Below are positions 6,383-8,189 of a stretch of 8,189 nt of DNA, one piece after another. The position numbers were made by a program, and so were the translations under genes. Each line of letters opens with the position of its first letter. Within the stretch, counting starts at the first letter, position 1. The stretch comes from DATLRC01 sp035478435 (GTDB lineage: Bacteria; Patescibacteriota; Saccharimonadia; Saccharimonadales; UBA4665). The notes below the pieces were generated by a model that was not told the origin of the DNA, searched no databases, and worked only from the letters and a program-made list of their open reading frames with translations. The stretch spans positions 1 to 8,189 of the forward strand of contig DATIJT010000014.1 in NCBI GenBank assembly GCA_035478435.1, written 5' to 3'.

Positions 6383-6412
6383 ACTTTAGCGTAGGTTAGC
6401 TTTAAACTGCAA
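6383..6412 (-). promoter_or_regulatory. Possible promoter for the 5775-6374 gene
   Basis: TTGCAG at 6412-6407 and TAAAGT at 6388-6383 on the minus strand are 18 bases apart, and the ATG follows the second box by eight bases. If real, the message would be leaderless. Both boxes are imperfect, and the gene could instead be read through from upstream. Confidence 0.25.
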
Positions 6413-6430
6413 ATGTTATAACCTATACAA

Positions 6431-7435
6431 TCAAGCAGGCCGTGGTCTTCTATTATTCGATTTGAGCCGACGGTTGAAGATAGCGAAGCCCCGTTTTTCG
6501 CCTAGCCAAAAGCTGGTTGTCATCAGCAAAGCTACGGCGTAAAACGACCACACCGGGCGTAGCATATGCAAAATTGACAAGAAGGCCGGCGGCAAGCCAC
6601 TAGGCACAATGCTATTGACAGCTTTAGGGTTATTGACAATCACCACCAGCTGCAACGAAGCTTGCTGGCCTACGGAATCGGAAGCTTTGAGTTTTATGGG
6701 GTAGCTGCCGCGCCAGCCGCCGGGCTTTTTGTAAACATGGCCGATTTCAAACAAACCGGCATGACTCCGGCTGATCACCGAACTGTTACCGTCTCCCCAG
6801 TCAACGGCTATGGCGTATGGCGGCGTGCCGCCCTCGATACTCAATTTCCAGTGGACAGTATCGCCTACATAGTAACCTCTAAAGAAAATATTAGTCTCGA
6901 GTAACAAAGTTTTTGGGGTTGTACCACCGTTTTCCGGCGGAGTCGGGCCGCTTGGGCCAGGGATATCATAGTAAACAGTTATGGGCGCGGACTGCGGCCC
7001 TTCGGTATCGCCTAAATTAAAAATCCTGGCTCTGAGGACATTCGCGCCTGGAAAAAGATCGGTCTGCAAAGAGAAGTGGCCAGTTGAATCACACATGACC
7101 GCGCCGCTAAAGGTGTCGTTACGGTACAGCTTTACAATATTGCCTGCCGGGCAAGTCCCCTGTACCGTAATCGGAATGCCGGTAAAGTGCGTGCCGTCCG
7201 CCGGACTGGTAATAATGGCTGGCTGGCTCGGCGGGTTGCCAGGTACCCGGCCATTCACCACCACATCGGCTGCCCGCACTTGGAGCGTCAGGTTCATTAG
7301 TACAATGCCTAAGAAAAGCAATACAAAGGCCAACAAGGGGTAAGAAGTATGGCCCGCCGGTACCAGCTTTCCAGTCTGGGCTTTATGGACTAAAAGTTTG
7401 TGGGCTGGCCGTTTAGATGAACGACGCTTTTTCAT
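6431..7435 (-). CDS. Membrane protein with Ig-like and PKD domains
   Basis: The 334-residue protein has a long, very basic N terminus (residues 1-24) and a membrane helix or uncleaved signal at ~32-50. An Ig-like domain spans ~71-156 (ITSPADGTHFTGIPITVQG, LFPGANVLRARIFN) and contains cysteines C95 and C115 that could bridge. After a Pro/Gly linker (~157-175) comes a PKD domain at ~180-268 with the signature VDWGDGNSS (211-219) and HVYKKPGG. A second membrane helix at ~293-311 precedes a basic tail (NRRLKSNNRRPRPA). The modules would lie outside the cell, between two helices. PKD and Ig-like domains commonly mediate protein or glycan contacts; no enzyme motif is present. It is the first gene of the minus-strand cluster. 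A TATAAT box lies upstream, but no Shine-Dalgarno sequence is present, only an A/C-rich leader. A role as a surface scaffold beside the WxL-like proteins is inferred from context. Confidence 0.88.
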   Translation of the reverse strand: MKKRRSSKRPAHKLLVHKAQTGKLVPAGHTSYPLLAFVLLFLGIVLMNLTLQVRAADVVVNGRVPGNPPSQPAIITSPADGTHFTGIPITVQGTCPAGNIVKLYRNDTFSGAVMCDSTGHFSLQTDLFPGANVLRARIFNLGDTEGPQSAPITVYYDIPGPSGPTPPENGGTTPKTLLLETNIFFRGYYVGDTVHWKLSIEGGTPPYAIAVDWGDGNSSVISRSHAGLFEIGHVYKKPGGWRGSYPIKLKASDSVGQQASLQLVVIVNNPKAVNSIVPSGLPPAFLSILHMLRPVWSFYAVALLMTTSFWLGEKRGFAIFNRRLKSNNRRPRPA

Positions 7436-7479
7436 GGTTTTTTGTTTTTGGATTTTTGTTTCTATTGAAACTAGCCAAG

Positions 7480-7485
7480 ATTATA
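7480..7485 (-). promoter_or_regulatory. -10 box of the Ig/PKD gene promoter
   Basis: The minus strand has a perfect TATAAT 45 bases before the start codon, giving a predicted leader of about 38 bases. A -35 at 17-base spacing would read TGGGTT, a poor match, and it falls inside the terminal arm of element D (7501-7519). The leader is A/C-rich (CCAAAAACAAAAAACC) and lacks a ribosome binding site. Confidence 0.5.
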
Positions 7486-7497
7486 CACTATCGCGCT

Positions 7498-7667
7498 CTT
7501 AGAACCCATCCATAATCTTTCTTTGGTTTCGAGGTTGTATTTCAGGTGTGAGCTGCTTGTTTTTTGTGACAAAGAGTAGCCATAGCTACGCTGCGAAACA
7601 AAGAGCAAGCAGATTGCCCTGAAATACAGCCGTAGAATAGAGATAAGATTATGGATGGGTTCTTAAG
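7498..7667. repeat. Stepped-hairpin element D, between two divergent promoters
   Basis: A perfect 19-bp arm, AGAACCCATCCATAATCTT at 7501-7519, pairs with 7645-7663. TGTATTTCAGG at 7536-7546 pairs with 7618-7628, extended outward by GG/CC. CTGCTTG at 7553-7559 pairs with 7606-7612, and the stem continues through 7567/7598 by eight more pairs, two of them G-T. The apex is GTAGC/GCTAC at 7576-7580 and 7585-7589 with a CATA loop. Internal loops are about 13/13, 6/5 and 8/8 nt, close to those of element A. The ends read CTTAGAACCC and GGGTTCTTAAG. The inner loop strands GACAAAGA and GCTGCGAA resemble element A's GAACAAAG and GCTGCGGA. No protein is encoded. The element lies downstream of no gene, so it cannot simply be a terminator for its neighbours. 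Confidence 0.78.
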
Positions 7668-7678
7668 CATAAGCCCTA

Positions 7679-7707
7679 TTGCTTTGAATCTCTTAGGCTA
7701 TTATAAT
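7679..7707 (+). promoter_or_regulatory. Promoter of the prepilin gene
   Basis: TTGCTT at 7679-7684 and a perfect TATAAT at 7702-7707 are separated by 17 bases, the optimal sigma-70-type spacing. Transcription would start near 7714 and give a leader of about 29 bases. The right end of element D lies about 11 bases upstream. Confidence 0.6.
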
Positions 7708-7729
7708 CCGTTTATATTCTTTAAAAGTT

Positions 7730-7737
7730 AAGGTGGG
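7730..7737 (+). promoter_or_regulatory. Ribosome binding site of the prepilin gene
   Basis: AAGGTGGG differs from the ideal AAGGAGG by one base and lies five bases before the ATG at 7743, supporting that start. Confidence 0.65.
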
Positions 7738-7742
7738 AAATC

Positions 7743-8189
7743 ATGCGAAAACCTAAACAACAAGGCTTCACCATTGTCGAACTGTTAATTGTGATTGTGA
7801 TTATCGGTATTCTGGCCGCACTCGTCATAACTACTTATACGGGTATCCAAGCCAAAGCCCGCAATAGCGAGCGGCAAACGGATGTTAACTCGTTGCAGAC
7901 GCAGTTGGAGGCGTACTTTGCTCAGAATGGCAATTATCCGTCTCGGACTGACTTGAACACTGCGGCTTGGTTAACAGCTAATATGAAGAGTCTAGACGTA
8001 GGGGCTTTGAAAGATCCTCAAGGCACTGTGTCAACTCTAGCGGCAGCACCAGCGGCTAAGGTTTACTCTTACGCCGTGACTAACTCCAGTGGTACTAGCT
8101 GTGAGGCGGATGACACTACTTGTGCGGAGTATACGTTAACAGCTACCTTAGAGGGTGGCAGTACTTACGTTAAGAGTAATTTGGATTAG
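7743..8189 (+). CDS. Type IV prepilin / pseudopilin
   Basis: The 148-residue protein is complete, its TAG being the last three bases of the window. It starts with a short basic leader, MRKPKQQG, and the class III signal GFTIVELLIVIVIIGILAAL. A prepilin peptidase should cut between G8 and F9 and methylate F9. The glutamate at mature position 5 (E13), needed for subunit assembly, is present. The helix runs on through QAKARNSERQTDVNSLQTQL, then NGNYPSRTDL as in many PilA/pseudopilin heads. Two cysteines near the C terminus, C120 and C127, could form the small disulphide loop typical of type IVa pilins. The mature subunit is short but within the family range. It is transcribed away from the surface-protein cluster, with its own promoter and ribosome binding site. 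Pilus assembly genes are not in the window. Pilin and pseudopilin cannot be told apart from sequence alone. Confidence 0.93.
   Translation: MRKPKQQGFTIVELLIVIVIIGILAALVITTYTGIQAKARNSERQTDVNSLQTQLEAYFAQNGNYPSRTDLNTAAWLTANMKSLDVGALKDPQGTVSTLAAAPAAKVYSYAVTNSSGTSCEADDTTCAEYTLTATLEGGSTYVKSNLD

Noticed and set aside
6662..7343. Plus-strand open frames of 80 and 120 codons opposite the Ig/PKD gene
   Set aside because: They are antisense to a gene with a clear PKD signature and membrane helices, and have no convincing start signals or recognisable protein features.
5611..7667. Hairpins C and D as ordinary intrinsic terminators
   Set aside because: They are long, multi-stepped and not followed by a U-tract; D lies between divergent genes and follows no gene.
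1..8189. CRISPR array, tRNA or rRNA genes
   Set aside because: No regularly spaced direct repeats, no cloverleaf-like sequence and no conserved rRNA segments were seen.

Overview
The window most likely comes from a Candidate Phyla Radiation bacterium, probably a Saccharibacterium (TM7). The support is indirect: mid-range GC, standard stop codons (TGA ends several genes, so the UGA=Gly code of Gracilibacteria/Absconditabacteria does not apply), secreted or membrane-anchored proteins rich in beta-strand domains, and a short type IV prepilin. There is no rRNA or housekeeping marker, so the phylum is an inference.

Layout. Seven genes run on the minus strand, in transcription order: 7435-6431 (Ig-like plus PKD membrane protein), 6374-5775 (membrane-anchored lipoprotein-sized protein), 5601-4531 and 4447-3410 (two secreted proteins sharing a C-terminal beta domain), then a translationally coupled operon 3176-2130, 2137-1100 and 1103-156 of three paralogous proteins. 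Each of these three has a signal peptide, two Ig-like domains, a C-terminal membrane helix and a basic tail. They resemble the WxL-interacting (DUF916 + DUF3324) proteins of Gram-positive cell-surface complexes. A divergent plus-strand gene at 7743-8189 encodes a complete type IV prepilin.

How the genes may work together. In Firmicutes, DUF916/DUF3324 proteins are encoded beside secreted WxL-domain proteins and together form a surface complex. Here three anchor-like proteins lie beside two exported proteins whose final ~150 residues are related and end in a tryptophan/leucine-containing beta strand. My working interpretation is a CPR counterpart of that cell-surface complex, accompanied by an Ig/PKD membrane protein and a pilin. 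This is inferred from architecture and pattern, not from a profile search.

Most unusual feature. Three intergenic spaces hold ~165-bp stepped hairpins: <1-160, 5611-5777 and 7498-7667. In each, an outer inverted repeat next to a TA dinucleotide, two or more inner inverted repeats and an apical hairpin are separated by internal loops of similar size. The stems mostly differ in sequence between copies yet still pair. Two copies share the terminus CTTAGAACCCAT. They could be TA-targeting miniature inverted-repeat elements or structured RNAs. The first and last bracket the whole minus-strand cluster. A fourth intergenic space (3177-3409) has a promoter with an AT-rich inverted repeat, an imperfect long hairpin and a strong terminator-like stem-loop.
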